DNA of 50,317 nt from Pseudomonadota bacterium. Lineage in GTDB: Bacteria; Pseudomonadota; Gammaproteobacteria; Xanthomonadales; Rhodanobacteraceae. The translations under genes and the position numbers were made by a program. Under the pieces are notes generated by a model that saw only the letters and a list, made by a program, of their open reading frames with translations, made no database searches and was not told the origin of the DNA. How positions within the stretch are numbered: the first letter of the stretch is position 1; every line of letters begins with the position of its first letter. This document shows, one piece after another, positions 1 through 8,103 of the stretch. The stretch lies in NCBI GenBank assembly GCA_029561145.1, contig JAKQJM010000043.1, positions 1-50,317 of the forward strand, given 5' to 3'.

Positions 1-30
1 TTTTTTTTCGCGTCAGCGCGGCGGCTGCCG

Positions 31-36
31 TAGAAT
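31..36 (+). promoter_or_regulatory. Putative -10 box of thiS, leaderless start
   Basis: TAGAAT lies six bases before the thiS ATG at 43, so transcription would start at or almost at the start codon. No Shine-Dalgarno sequence is visible between the box and the ATG, and no good -35 element is visible. A run of eight T at 1-8 may be the tail of a terminator of a gene outside the window. Seen in sequence; the leaderless reading is inference. Confidence 0.35.
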
Positions 37-42
37 GCGCCG

Positions 43-243
43 ATGAAGATCTTCCTCAATGGCGAGCAAAGGGAGCTGGCCGCGGAATCGACCTTGGCCG
101 AACTCCTTGACTCGGCCGGATACCGCGACAAACGCGTTGCCGTCGAGGTCAACCGCCAGATCGTCTCGCGCAGTGCTCATGCCGACCATCGAATCCAGGC
201 CGGCGACCGCATCGAGATCGTGCATGCCATTGGCGGCGGTTGA
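43..243 (+). CDS. thiS: Sulfur carrier protein ThiS
   Basis: A 66-residue ubiquitin-fold (MoaD/ThiS) protein that carries sulfur as a C-terminal thiocarboxylate to thiazole synthase ThiG in thiamine biosynthesis. The protein starts [12 protein letters not shown] and ends in the diagnostic Gly-Gly (AIGGG, residues 62-66), the site adenylated and thiolated in this family. Length is normal for ThiS. It lies 55 bases upstream of thiG on the same strand, the usual pairing. No thiF, thiH or thiO gene is seen in the window, so the other thiazole genes must be elsewhere. An in-frame alternative start is not needed, because the ATG at 43 gives the full beta-grasp N-terminus. Confidence 0.93.
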   Translation: MKIFLNGEQRELAAESTLAELLDSAGYRDKRVAVEVNRQIVSRSAHADHRIQAGDRIEIVHAIGGG

Positions 244-298
244 TCCGACCGTGAGCGCACGCCCCTTCTGCCACTCCGAACCGCCATCCGAACCTTCC

Positions 299-1090
299 AT
301 GAGCACGAACGACAACGACGACCTGGTCATCGCCGGCCGCAGCTACCGCTCACGCCTGCTTACCGGCACAGGAAAATTCAAGGATCTCGAGGAAACACGT
401 CTCGCCACGGAAGCAGCTGGCGCGGAAATCGTGACGGTTGCGATCCGGCGCACCAATATCGGCCAGGATCCAGCCCAACCGAGCCTGCTCGATGTGCTGC
501 CGCCCGATCGCTACACCATCCTGCCAAACACGGCAGGCTGCTATACCGCCGATGACGCCGTGCGCACCCTGCATCTGGCGCGGGAACTGCTCGATGGCCA
601 CAACCTGGTCAAGCTGGAGGTTCTCGGCGATCAGAAGACCTTGTTTCCAGACATGCTGCAGACCCTGCTGGCGGCCGAGCGGCTCGTGGCCGACGGCTTC
701 GAGGTGATGGTGTATACGACCGATGATCCGCTGCTGGCGCGACGCCTCGAAGAGATCGGCTGCGTCGCGATCATGCCGCTGGCGGCGCCGATAGGCTCGG
801 GGCTCGGCATCCAGAACCGCTACAACCTGCTTGAAATCGTCGAGAACGCGAAGGTGCCTGTCATCGTCGATGCAGGCGTCGGCACCGCATCGGATGCGGC
901 GATCGCGATGGAACTCGGCTGCGACGGTGTGTTGATGAACACCGCCATCGCCGGCGCACGCAATCCGCTGCTGATGGCTGATGCGATGCGGCTCGGCGTC
1001 CTGGCCGGCCGTGCCGCGTTTCGCGCCGGACGCATTCCGCGCAAGCGTTACGCATCGGCTTCAAGCCCGATCGATGGCACGATCGGCTGA
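299..1090 (+). CDS. thiG: Thiazole synthase ThiG
   Basis: A 263-residue TIM-barrel enzyme that condenses 1-deoxy-D-xylulose 5-phosphate, dehydroglycine and ThiS-thiocarboxylate into the thiazole phosphate of thiamine. The start chosen is the ATG at 299 ([16 protein letters not shown]), because the open frame runs further upstream but overlaps thiS and has no family similarity there. Visible family signatures are LLTGTGKF near the N-terminus, [14 protein letters not shown] around residue 100 (it contains the Schiff-base lysine of the family), the segment [14 protein letters not shown], and [20 protein letters not shown] in the phosphate-binding end of the barrel. Cotranscription with thiS is likely. 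trmB starts five bases after its stop. Confidence 0.95.
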   Translation: MSTNDNDDLVIAGRSYRSRLLTGTGKFKDLEETRLATEAAGAEIVTVAIRRTNIGQDPAQPSLLDVLPPDRYTILPNTAGCYTADDAVRTLHLARELLDGHNLVKLEVLGDQKTLFPDMLQTLLAAERLVADGFEVMVYTTDDPLLARRLEEIGCVAIMPLAAPIGSGLGIQNRYNLLEIVENAKVPVIVDAGVGTASDAAIAMELGCDGVLMNTAIAGARNPLLMADAMRLGVLAGRAAFRAGRIPRKRYASASSPIDGTIG

Positions 1091-1095
1091 TCGCG

Positions 1096-1812
1096 ATGAC
1101 TGATCCGCGTCACGTCGATCGCCCCTCCGAGATCACGGCGGAGCCTCGTCGCGTGCGCAGCTTCGTTCTGCGGCAGGGTCGGATCACTCCGGCACAGGAA
1201 CAGGCCTTCGACAGCCACTGGTCGCGTTTCGGAATCGACTTCGCCGACCGGCCACTCGACCTGCAAACCCTGTTCCCGCGCCCTGCCCCGGTCGTGCTCG
1301 AGATCGGTTTTGGAAATGGCGCCCAATTGCTGCACGCGGCGATCAATGAACCCGGACGCAATTTCATAGGCATCGAAGTCCATCGACCCGGCGTGGGGCG
1401 ACTGATGAATGGCCTCGCCGAAGCCGCGATCGACAACGTCCGCGTGGCCAGACACGATGCGGTCGAAGTCCTGCAGCGCATGATCGGGAAGGATGCACTC
1501 GATGAGGTGCGCATCTATTTCCCCGACCCATGGCCGAAGAAGCGCCATCACAAGCGCCGGCTGATCCAGCCGGATTTCATCGACTCGCTTGCCGCGCGCG
1601 TGCGACCGGGTGGCCTGCTGCACCTGGCCACCGATTGGGCGGACTATGCCGCGCACATGCTTGCCGTCGTCGATGCGAGTGATGCCTGGCGCAACCGCGC
1701 CGGACTCGGGGCATACTCTGCGGCACCGCCCTGGCGGATCAATACCCATTTCGAGAAGCGTGGCCTTCGGCTTGGTCATGGAGTCTGGGACCTTGTCCAT
1801 GAGCGGACCTGA
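1096..1812 (+). CDS. trmB: tRNA (guanine-N7-)-methyltransferase
   Basis: A 238-residue class I SAM-dependent methyltransferase that makes m7G46 in tRNA variable loops. The SAM-binding motif EIGFGNGAQLL sits around residue 75, and the TrmB hallmark DPWPKKRHHKRRL is present near residue 140, followed by the RPGGLLHLATDW strand of the fold. The N-terminal RRVRSFVLRQGRIT segment is typical of proteobacterial TrmB. The gene begins five bases after the thiG stop, so it probably belongs to the thi transcript. The order thiS-thiG-trmB is, to my knowledge, common in Xanthomonadales. Confidence 0.95.
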   Translation: MTDPRHVDRPSEITAEPRRVRSFVLRQGRITPAQEQAFDSHWSRFGIDFADRPLDLQTLFPRPAPVVLEIGFGNGAQLLHAAINEPGRNFIGIEVHRPGVGRLMNGLAEAAIDNVRVARHDAVEVLQRMIGKDALDEVRIYFPDPWPKKRHHKRRLIQPDFIDSLAARVRPGGLLHLATDWADYAAHMLAVVDASDAWRNRAGLGAYSAAPPWRINTHFEKRGLRLGHGVWDLVHERT

Positions 1813-1864
1813 GCCCGTCCGCCACCTGCAAGCCGCACAAACCCTGGATCGCTAGATCAGCGCA

Positions 1865-3715
1865 ATGGACATGAGCCTGACCTTGACCACCGACATGGCC
1901 CTCGTGCTGGGCCTGCTGGCGTTCACCGTGCTCATGCTCGTCCTCGAATGGATCCGCGGCGATCTCGTCGCCCTGCTGGTCATCGTCGTGATCGGCGTGA
2001 CCCGTCTCATGCCGGTCGAGCAACTGTTCGACGGCTTCGCCGGCAATGCCGTGATGTCGCTGATCGCCGTCATGATCATGGGCGCCGGTCTCGATCGCAC
2101 CGGCCTGCTCGGCAAGGCGGCTTCGTTCATCCTGCGCCTGGCGGGCGGCGTCGAAACGCGGGTTTCGCATCTGGTCAATGCCATGGTCGGCAGCATGTCG
2201 GCCATCATGCAGAGCCAGGCACTGGCGACCCTGTTCGTGCCTGTGGTCAGTCGTCTCAGCGCGCGCACCGGCATCCCGCTGAAGCGCCTTCTGCTGCCGA
2301 TGGCCTGTTGCATCCTGGCCGGCACCAACATCACGATGATTTCGAATTCACCGCTGATCCTGCTCAATGACCTGTTGGCCAGCGCGAACCGAAACCTGCC
2401 TCCGGGCGCACAGAGCATCGAGGCATTCCCGCTGTTCGCGATCGCACCGGTCGGCATCCCGCTGCTGCTGGTCGGGCTCGGCTACTTCGCCTTCCTGACT
2501 CCGCGGCTATGGCCGAGCGAGGAGGAGAAGCAGAAGGTCACGCCAGGACGAACCGAAACCTATTTCGCCGAGATGTACGGCATCGACGGCGAAGTCATGG
2601 AGTTGACCGTTACCGCAGAGAGCCCGCTCGTCGGCATGAGCGTGGTCGAAGCCGAGCGGCTGCATGGTGCACCGTTGATCCTTGCCCTGAAAACCGGCAA
2701 CGAGGCGCGTCTGGCGCCACCCGCCGACCAGATGATCTGGGTTGGCAGCGTGATTGGCGTGCTTGGCAAGCGCGAGGAGATCAACGAGTTTGCCAACAAC
2801 CAGTTGTGCAAGACGCAGTCGCGGCTGCGCAATTTCGGCGACATGTTCAATCCAACCCGCGCGGGCATTTCAGAGGTGGTCGTCGCACCCAATTCGCGCT
2901 GGATCAAGCAACTGGTCGGCGACCTGCGACTGCGCAAGCGCTTCGGCATCAGCGTGCTCGCCGTCACGCGCGGCGATCAGGTATTCCGCGAGGACGTGCG
3001 CCAGGTGTCGCTGCGTCCCGGTGACACCCTCGTCATGCACAGCTTGTGGCGCGACCTGACCCTCGCTGCCGAATCGCGCGACTTTGTCGTCGTCACCGAC
3101 TATCCCCAGGAAGAACAACGCCCGAGCAAGATCTGGCACGCGGTGTTCTTCTTCAGCCTCGCGATGGGGCTGGGTCTTTTCACCGACCTGAAGCTTGCCG
3201 TGGCCATGCTGGTTGGCGCGGTCGGCATGCTGCTGGCAGGCGTCCTCAGCATGGATGAGGCCTACCATGCGATCAACTGGAAGACGATCTTCATCCTGGC
3301 CTGCCTGATTCCGCTTGGCGCCGCGATGGATTCGACCGGCACCGCCGCATGGATCGCCCAGGAAGTCATGGTCTATCTCGGCGACATGCCGCAATGGGCG
3401 CTGCAGGCGTTCATCGCGATCCTCGCCCTGGGTTTCTCCCAGGTGATTTCAAACGTGGGAGCGACCGTGATGATGGTGCCGATGGCGATCAACATCGCCT
3501 TGGCTTCAGGGGGAAATCCGGCTGCGTATGCATTGATCGTGGCGATCTCTACGTCGAACACATTCCTGCTGCCGAGTGCCAATCCGGTCCTGCTGGTCGT
3601 CGCCGGACCTGGCGGCTATCGCACCCGCGATTTCCTCCGCGTCGGCTTGCCGCTGACTGCCCTGATCCTGGTGACCACGCTGATCACGGTCAATCTGGTC
3701 TTCAATCGCAGCTGA
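1865..3715 (+). CDS. SLC13-family permease with RCK_C domains
   Basis: A 616-residue inner-membrane protein of the divalent anion/Na+ symporter (DASS, SLC13) type. The N-terminal half holds about five hydrophobic helices. The middle, roughly residues 235-400, holds two soluble RCK_C (TrkA_C) modules, seen from patterns such as ESPLVGMSVVEAERLHGAP and the repeat around NSRWIKQLVGDLRLRKRFG. The C-terminal half resumes with several membrane helices and the conserved GFSQVISNVGATVMMVPMA and STSNTFLLPSANPVLL segments of the ion-transporter fold. Substrate (dicarboxylate, sulfate or other anion) cannot be read from the sequence. Alternative in-frame ATG at 1871. It is convergent with the blaR1-like gene. 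Confidence 0.85.
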   Translation: MDMSLTLTTDMALVLGLLAFTVLMLVLEWIRGDLVALLVIVVIGVTRLMPVEQLFDGFAGNAVMSLIAVMIMGAGLDRTGLLGKAASFILRLAGGVETRVSHLVNAMVGSMSAIMQSQALATLFVPVVSRLSARTGIPLKRLLLPMACCILAGTNITMISNSPLILLNDLLASANRNLPPGAQSIEAFPLFAIAPVGIPLLLVGLGYFAFLTPRLWPSEEEKQKVTPGRTETYFAEMYGIDGEVMELTVTAESPLVGMSVVEAERLHGAPLILALKTGNEARLAPPADQMIWVGSVIGVLGKREEINEFANNQLCKTQSRLRNFGDMFNPTRAGISEVVVAPNSRWIKQLVGDLRLRKRFGISVLAVTRGDQVFREDVRQVSLRPGDTLVMHSLWRDLTLAAESRDFVVVTDYPQEEQRPSKIWHAVFFFSLAMGLGLFTDLKLAVAMLVGAVGMLLAGVLSMDEAYHAINWKTIFILACLIPLGAAMDSTGTAAWIAQEVMVYLGDMPQWALQAFIAILALGFSQVISNVGATVMMVPMAINIALASGGNPAAYALIVAISTSNTFLLPSANPVLLVVAGPGGYRTRDFLRVGLPLTALILVTTLITVNLVFNRS

Positions 3716-3759
3716 TCCGCGAAAGGCCGCACGCAACTGCTCGCCGGGGACTGCCGACA

Positions 3760-3778
3760 CCGGTCGCCTGCGGACCGG
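3760..3778. terminator. Possible hairpin between convergent genes
   Basis: CCGGTC at 3760-3765 pairs with GACCGG at 3773-3778 around a seven-base loop, in the 80-base gap between the SLC13 permease and the convergent BlaR1-type gene. No T-run follows on either strand, so an intrinsic terminator is only possible. Confidence 0.25.
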
Positions 3779-3795
3779 CATCGATTGCAGATGAC

Positions 3796-5577
3796 TCAGT
3801 TCGCGCCGCCTGCCAGCACGATCATCTGCGACATGGTCTCTTCGTCCGACTCGATCCTCGCGCTCGACCCGGTTCCGCGAGCCGGTCGACAGACATGCGA
3901 TCCTGTGCGCGGCGTGCAGGCGGAATCCTCATCGACGCGTGCCTGCGAACCGCTGACGAACTCGAAATCCTGGCGGAACTTCTCGCCCGAGCTCACCTGC
4001 AGGCTGCGTGGATCAAACCGCCATTGCAGCAAGGCGCGCCGGGCGGCGGCAGCGAAGGCACCCTTTGAATCACCCGAAACCACACGGACGTTGCGAACAT
4101 TTCCGGCGTGATCGATCGCAAACTCGAAACCCACCTTGGAATTGGCCGCGCCCATCCCGTTGCCTGGATAGTCTGGAGAGACCATGTGCACCAGCGTTGG
4201 CTGGAACTGCACGGCAGGACCTGCAGGGCCCAGTTCGATGTCGGCCTTGGCGGACGAAAGATCCAGGTCGGCCACTTCAATCGTCGACACCGTAGCGTCC
4301 GCCGGATTCGCGAGCGATGGAGCCGTCACCATCGAGACCTCGGTCTCGCCCTTGATTTCGGCGGATGCCAATGCCACGTCAGCGCCCGTCCCGCTCCCGG
4401 CTTGAGCCGTGTCCTGCGGTGATGCCACGGGTTCCGGCGCAGTCAGCGTCGGCAGGGTCGCGAAGACCACGGGGTTTGCACCATCGCCTTCGATTTCGAG
4501 CGAGCGGACAAGCGAAAGCGAGGTCGGCGCAGGCACGGAAGGCGGGTCAAATGCGGTTGACGCATCCTGCGCGGAAGGGCGCGAAACGAGGATCGCGCCG
4601 ACAACCAGAGTAATGCTGGCCGCAGCAACGAGCCAGGCGGCGCGGTGGGAACGACGGTTCGGCTGCAACTGGGTCTTGGATCCGACAATCCGGCGCACGC
4701 GATCGAGCAACATGCCGCCCGACGCGGCAACCGCCAGCTGCGGCGTCAGCTGACGCACGTCCTCGAGTGCAGCCAGGGTACGAGCGTATTCACGCGGCTC
4801 GCTATCCGTCATCCGCAGTACGAGATTGTCACAGCAGACCTCGCGCTCATGACGGACTTCGCGCGAGATCCAGTGCACGACGGGATGGTAGAAGAGCAGG
4901 GTTTCGACGATAGCCTGGGCGAGATTGACCAGATGATCGTATCGACGCAGATGGCCGAGCTCGTGGGCAAGGATCAATTCGAGTTGCTGGCGCGGAAATC
5001 CGATCACGACCGCAGCCGGCAGCAGGATCACCGGCTTGAACCAGCCGATCAGGGTGGGCGTATCGATGAAGGCCGATACCAGCACGCGCGCGCCAGCCAT
5101 TCCACCAAAGCGCGAGCCGACCGCGATCAGCAATTCCTCGATCTCGGCATGGCGATAGGCAAGCCGGGTTGCGATCCGGTCCAGTGCGCGCCACTGATGC
5201 ACGGCGCGCCCGGTCATCAGGATCACGCCCGCAATCCAGAGCAGGACCAGCCATGGCAACAGGTCGCTCCATTGCGACGCAGGCTCGATCGCGCCGAACC
5301 CGGATACCAGCGATTGGCCGTCGGCGAGCGGGACCTGCAGCGCCGATGTCGCGGCAACCGACTCCGGCCATAGCACCCACAAGGTCAGCAGCGGGGAAAG
5401 CGCGAGCAAGCCCAGCGCGATCAAGCCCGAGGCGTAGCGCGCCGCGCTGTTCTCGCGCGGCAGCAACGCTCGCACAAGCGCAAATGCCGCGCCGATGACG
5501 AGTCCCTGCCAGACAAAATGGACCAGGCTCCAGCCCAATGCCTCGACCCAGCCCATCACTTCGGCCGGGACGTTCAC
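3796..5577 (-). CDS. BlaR1/MecR1-type M56 metallopeptidase with TonB-like C-terminus
   Basis: A 593-residue integral membrane protein. The N-terminal part has several hydrophobic helices (about residues 20-40, 50-70 and 105-122). The zinc site HELGH is at residues 205-209, with Glu244 in RHEREVCCD as the probable third ligand; this is the M56 pattern of BlaR1/MecR1 proteins that cleave the cognate repressor. A further helix lies near 310-330. Instead of a penicillin-binding sensor domain, the C-terminal 100 residues resemble the TonB energy-transducer fold (VHMVSPDYPGNGMG and later WRFDP). The start is GTG at 5577; it overlaps the repressor stop by four bases (GTGA), indicating translational coupling. 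Signal sensed is unknown. Confidence 0.88.
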   Translation of the reverse strand: MNVPAEVMGWVEALGWSLVHFVWQGLVIGAAFALVRALLPRENSAARYASGLIALGLLALSPLLTLWVLWPESVAATSALQVPLADGQSLVSGFGAIEPASQWSDLLPWLVLLWIAGVILMTGRAVHQWRALDRIATRLAYRHAEIEELLIAVGSRFGGMAGARVLVSAFIDTPTLIGWFKPVILLPAAVVIGFPRQQLELILAHELGHLRRYDHLVNLAQAIVETLLFYHPVVHWISREVRHEREVCCDNLVLRMTDSEPREYARTLAALEDVRQLTPQLAVAASGGMLLDRVRRIVGSKTQLQPNRRSHRAAWLVAAASITLVVGAILVSRPSAQDASTAFDPPSVPAPTSLSLVRSLEIEGDGANPVVFATLPTLTAPEPVASPQDTAQAGSGTGADVALASAEIKGETEVSMVTAPSLANPADATVSTIEVADLDLSSAKADIELGPAGPAVQFQPTLVHMVSPDYPGNGMGAANSKVGFEFAIDHAGNVRNVRVVSGDSKGAFAAAARRALLQWRFDPRSLQVSSGEKFRQDFEFVSGSQARVDEDSACTPRTGSHVCRPARGTGSSARIESDEETMSQMIVLAGGAN

Positions 5578-5975
5578 GGGTGTTTTCCTGATTCAATGCT
5601 GTCGAGCAGGGCACGAATCTCATCGAGCTCCTGGCGACTGGCAAGCGGTTGACCACCCAATGCCTGCAAGACGAGTTGCGACGGAGATCCATCGAACACG
5701 CGCTGGACTATGTCGGTGAGAAACCGTTTCTGGGTTATTTCCTTGCTTACCGCAGCCTTGTAGACGTGTGCCCGCTGCGAATCATCACGCTCGACCAGAC
5801 CCTTGGCATGCATGATCTGCAGCATTTTCAGCGAGGTCGTATAGCCGGTTCCGTCGTCGCGGTAGTGCGCGTCGTGCAGCTCGCGGACAGTCAGCTCCCC
5901 GCGTTCCCAGAGCACGTTGAGGATGCCGAGTTCGGCTTCGGTGGGTTTCGGAGTTGGATGGTTTCGCGTGCGCAT
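5574..5975 (-). CDS. BlaI/MecI/CopY-family transcriptional repressor
   Basis: A 133-residue winged-helix repressor. The start chosen is the ATG at 5975 (MRTRNHPTPKPTEAELGIL), which gives the standard N-terminus of the family; longer readings add sequence with no similarity. The recognition region runs through ELTVRELHDAHYRDDGTGYTTSLKMLQIMHAKGLV, and the C-terminal helix contains the LVLQALGG dimer/cleavage area. Its stop overlaps the GTG of the downstream M56 peptidase. In known systems the peptidase inactivates the repressor upon signal, releasing the operon. The 225 bases upstream (5976-6200) probably hold its operator, but I could not identify a convincing TACA-TGTA dyad there. Confidence 0.92.
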   Translation of the reverse strand: MRTRNHPTPKPTEAELGILNVLWERGELTVRELHDAHYRDDGTGYTTSLKMLQIMHAKGLVERDDSQRAHVYKAAVSKEITQKRFLTDIVQRVFDGSPSQLVLQALGGQPLASRQELDEIRALLDSIESGKHP

Positions 5976-6200
5976 GAATACCTCGACTCCGCTCGATCGC
6001 CGGGAAATGACAACCCGCGACGCGGAATTCATTGCTGCCGATCCCCGTGATCGTTCCCGGGACTGGAGGCGAACGCAGCTGCGGTTGGCGACGGGTCCGG
6101 GATACTCCAGTTGTCGCAGCCTAGTGATCCGGCGCCAGCGTGTCAACGATGTCTCTCGTACATTTGGCCGGGTGGCCCTGCCCGCCGGACCCGGCCAGGC

Positions 6201-6530
6201 TCAGGCAAAGCGTACTTCGCCACCTTCGACGCGCACCGGAACGCGCGCGAGCCCGTTGCTGCAGGGGCCCGACACGCAGTCGCCCGAGCTCACCAGGAAC
6301 ATCGCCCCGTGCGCCGCGCAGATGATGCGGCCGTCCTTGATCAGGAACTTGCCGGGCACGTAGTCCAGGTGACGTCCCTGATGCGGGCACTCGTTGTGGT
6401 AGCCGAAAACCTGGTCTCCCTGCCGCAGCAGGATGACCTCGAAGCCACCGGTCGAGGAATCAATAAGTACCGAAATCGCGCCGGAATCGGGAATCTCGTC
6501 GATACGACAAAGCACGCGCGATTCGTTCAT
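6201..6530 (-). CDS. Rieske [2Fe-2S] domain protein
   Basis: A 109-residue small soluble ferredoxin-like protein. The two cluster motifs are visible: CPHQG (Cys-Pro-His) and, about 18 residues later, CAAHG (Cys-Ala-Ala-His), which supply the Cys2-His2 ligands. The disulfide cysteines of cytochrome bc1 Rieske proteins are absent, so this is of the dioxygenase-ferredoxin or NirD-like type. The ATG at 6530 is chosen over a GTG at 6545, because an AAGG lies eight bases before it. No oxygenase partner lies next to it, so its electron acceptor is unknown. The gene is divergent from the small membrane protein gene that begins at 6643. Confidence 0.85.
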   Translation of the reverse strand: MNESRVLCRIDEIPDSGAISVLIDSSTGGFEVILLRQGDQVFGYHNECPHQGRHLDYVPGKFLIKDGRIICAAHGAMFLVSSGDCVSGPCSNGLARVPVRVEGGEVRFA

Positions 6531-6642
6531 GCAAACCTTCGACACTTGCGGGAGGGGCCTTCAGCCCCAAGAATAACCTGCCCGATTGTCGGCGGCCGAG
6601 CGTTCGGAATCCGGCCGATCGGATACACAGCGAGGTTGCCGC

Positions 6643-6951
6643 ATGTTCGTCTTCCGCACCGGTCTGCGCCAGCGCAATCCGCTGCTTCGCCTGATCGGGG
6701 GAGTGCTCGGCCTGCTTGCCGTGCTCGGTGTACTCGCTCTCGGCATGTTCGCGTTCGTCGCGCTGTTCGTCGGCGGCACCCTCTGGTTCCTGGTTCATGT
6801 CCTGCTCGGCAAGCGCCAGCCGGCCAGGCGGCCGCGTGCATCAGCGGCCGACAACGGCGTGATCGACGGGGAGTTCGTCGTGGTCCACGCCGATGAGGCG
6901 CGCATGCGCGCCGGCCAGACCGTGATCCCGGTCGACCCCAGGGTGCCCTAG
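6643..6951 (+). CDS. Small hypothetical membrane protein
   Basis: A 102-residue protein beginning MFVFRTGLRQRNPLLR at an ATG at 6643. It has one long or two closely spaced hydrophobic helices (about residues 18-55), followed by a basic stretch (LGKRQPARRPR) and a polar tail containing VIDGEFVVV. The arrangement suggests an inner-membrane protein with the tail in the cytoplasm. I do not recognise a family. The reading frame could extend upstream to 6586, but that adds polar sequence with no sign of coding. It faces away from the Rieske gene. Confidence 0.55.
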   Translation: MFVFRTGLRQRNPLLRLIGGVLGLLAVLGVLALGMFAFVALFVGGTLWFLVHVLLGKRQPARRPRASAADNGVIDGEFVVVHADEARMRAGQTVIPVDPRVP

Positions 6952-7050
6952 CTGCTCCATCGCGAGCGCCACCAATGGACCTTGAGGCAGGCCGGAAACA
7001 GCCTCAATCTGGTTCCCTGAATTTCCCGCACGCGGCACTCTCATCCGTCC

Positions 7051-7953
7051 ATGAACGAACCTGTCGTTACGCGGAACGAAATCGTTCCGTCCAGGCTGCT
7101 TGTGCCCCTCGCCCTGATTGCGGTCTATCTGGTCTGGGGTTCGACCTATCTCGCGATCCGCATCGCGCTTGAAAGCTGGCCGCCTTTCCTGCTTGGGGCC
7201 GTGCGTTTCCTGATCGCCGGCAGCGCGCTGTATGCCGTGCTGCGTTGGCGCGGTGTTGCGGCGCCGACACGCGCGCAATGGGCAAACGCAGCGCTGACCG
7301 GCACCCTGCTGCTCGGCATCGGCAATAGCCTGGTCTGCTATGCCGAGCAAACCGTCGCCTCGGGACTGGCCGCGATTGCGGTGGCCAGCATGCCGCTGTT
7401 TGCCGCCACGTTTGGAGCGATCTATCGGGACTGGCCAAGTCGTCTCGAATGGACCGGCCTCGTGATCGGCTTCGCCGGCGTGGTACTGCTCAACTTCGGC
7501 AGCGGCATGAGCGGCTCGCCGCTCGGCGCAATCGCCCTGATCACGGCAGCGATCGCGTGGGCATTCGGATCGGTCTGGAGCCGCCGCCGCGACATGCCCC
7601 CTGCGGCGATGAATACCGCGGCGCAGATGGTCTGCGGTGGCGCCGCGCTCTGCATCGCCTCGTTGCTGCTTGGCGAACGGCTGCACGCGATTCCGGGTTT
7701 CGCCGCGACGATGGCCCTGCTCTATCTGATCGTGTTCGGCTCCCTGATCGCCTTCACCGCTTATCTCTACCTGCTGAACAACGTCCGGGCGCTGCTCGCC
7801 ACCAGTTACGCCTACGTCAACCCTCCGGTCGCGGTCCTGCTCGGCGCCGTGGCTGTCGGAGAAGCCGTCCATCCGGGCGATATCGCCGCGATGGCCGTCA
7901 TCCTGATCGGCGTGGCGATGATCACGCTCGGCAAGGTGCGCAAGAAGGGATAG
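7051..7953 (+). CDS. EamA (DMT) family transporter
   Basis: A 300-residue inner-membrane protein of the drug/metabolite transporter superfamily (RhaT/YedA-like). It shows about ten hydrophobic helices organised as two EamA repeats. The first repeat begins PLALIAVYLVWGSTYLAIRIALESWPP, a signature of YedA/PagO-type members, and the second begins near PLGAIALITAAIAWAFGSV. The C-terminal repeat holds ATSYAYVNPPVAVLLG, the typical penultimate helix. Members export amino acids, purines or other small metabolites; the substrate here is unknown. It stands alone between the small membrane protein and the leftward ABC operon; the 150 bases that follow hold no recognisable signal. Confidence 0.9.
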   Translation: MNEPVVTRNEIVPSRLLVPLALIAVYLVWGSTYLAIRIALESWPPFLLGAVRFLIAGSALYAVLRWRGVAAPTRAQWANAALTGTLLLGIGNSLVCYAEQTVASGLAAIAVASMPLFAATFGAIYRDWPSRLEWTGLVIGFAGVVLLNFGSGMSGSPLGAIALITAAIAWAFGSVWSRRRDMPPAAMNTAAQMVCGGAALCIASLLLGERLHAIPGFAATMALLYLIVFGSLIAFTAYLYLLNNVRALLATSYAYVNPPVAVLLGAVAVGEAVHPGDIAAMAVILIGVAMITLGKVRKKG

Positions 7954-8103
7954 CGAGTCGCGAGGCAGCAATCGCAGCTGCTCGCGGGAACGGGCCTTCA
8001 GGTCCGGTGTGCTCCGGCTCGTCTGCGAAAACGAGCATTACCCCAAGAGAACTACCAGCGGCTGGAACCCTTCCAGGCTGCAGCCGCTCATCCCTTCCGT
8101 CTT

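Noticed and set aside
6165-6197. Perfect 9-base inverted repeat TGGCCGGGT/ACCCGGCCA with a 15-base loop after the Rieske gene
   Set aside because: No T-run on the minus strand after it and a large GC loop, so I do not call it a terminator; it may still be an mRNA hairpin.
6841-7971. A 376-codon leftward open frame opposite the EamA gene, and similar long antisense frames at 24726-26021 and 36338-38353
   Set aside because: All are low-complexity shadows of recognisable genes on the other strand; none shows a family motif.
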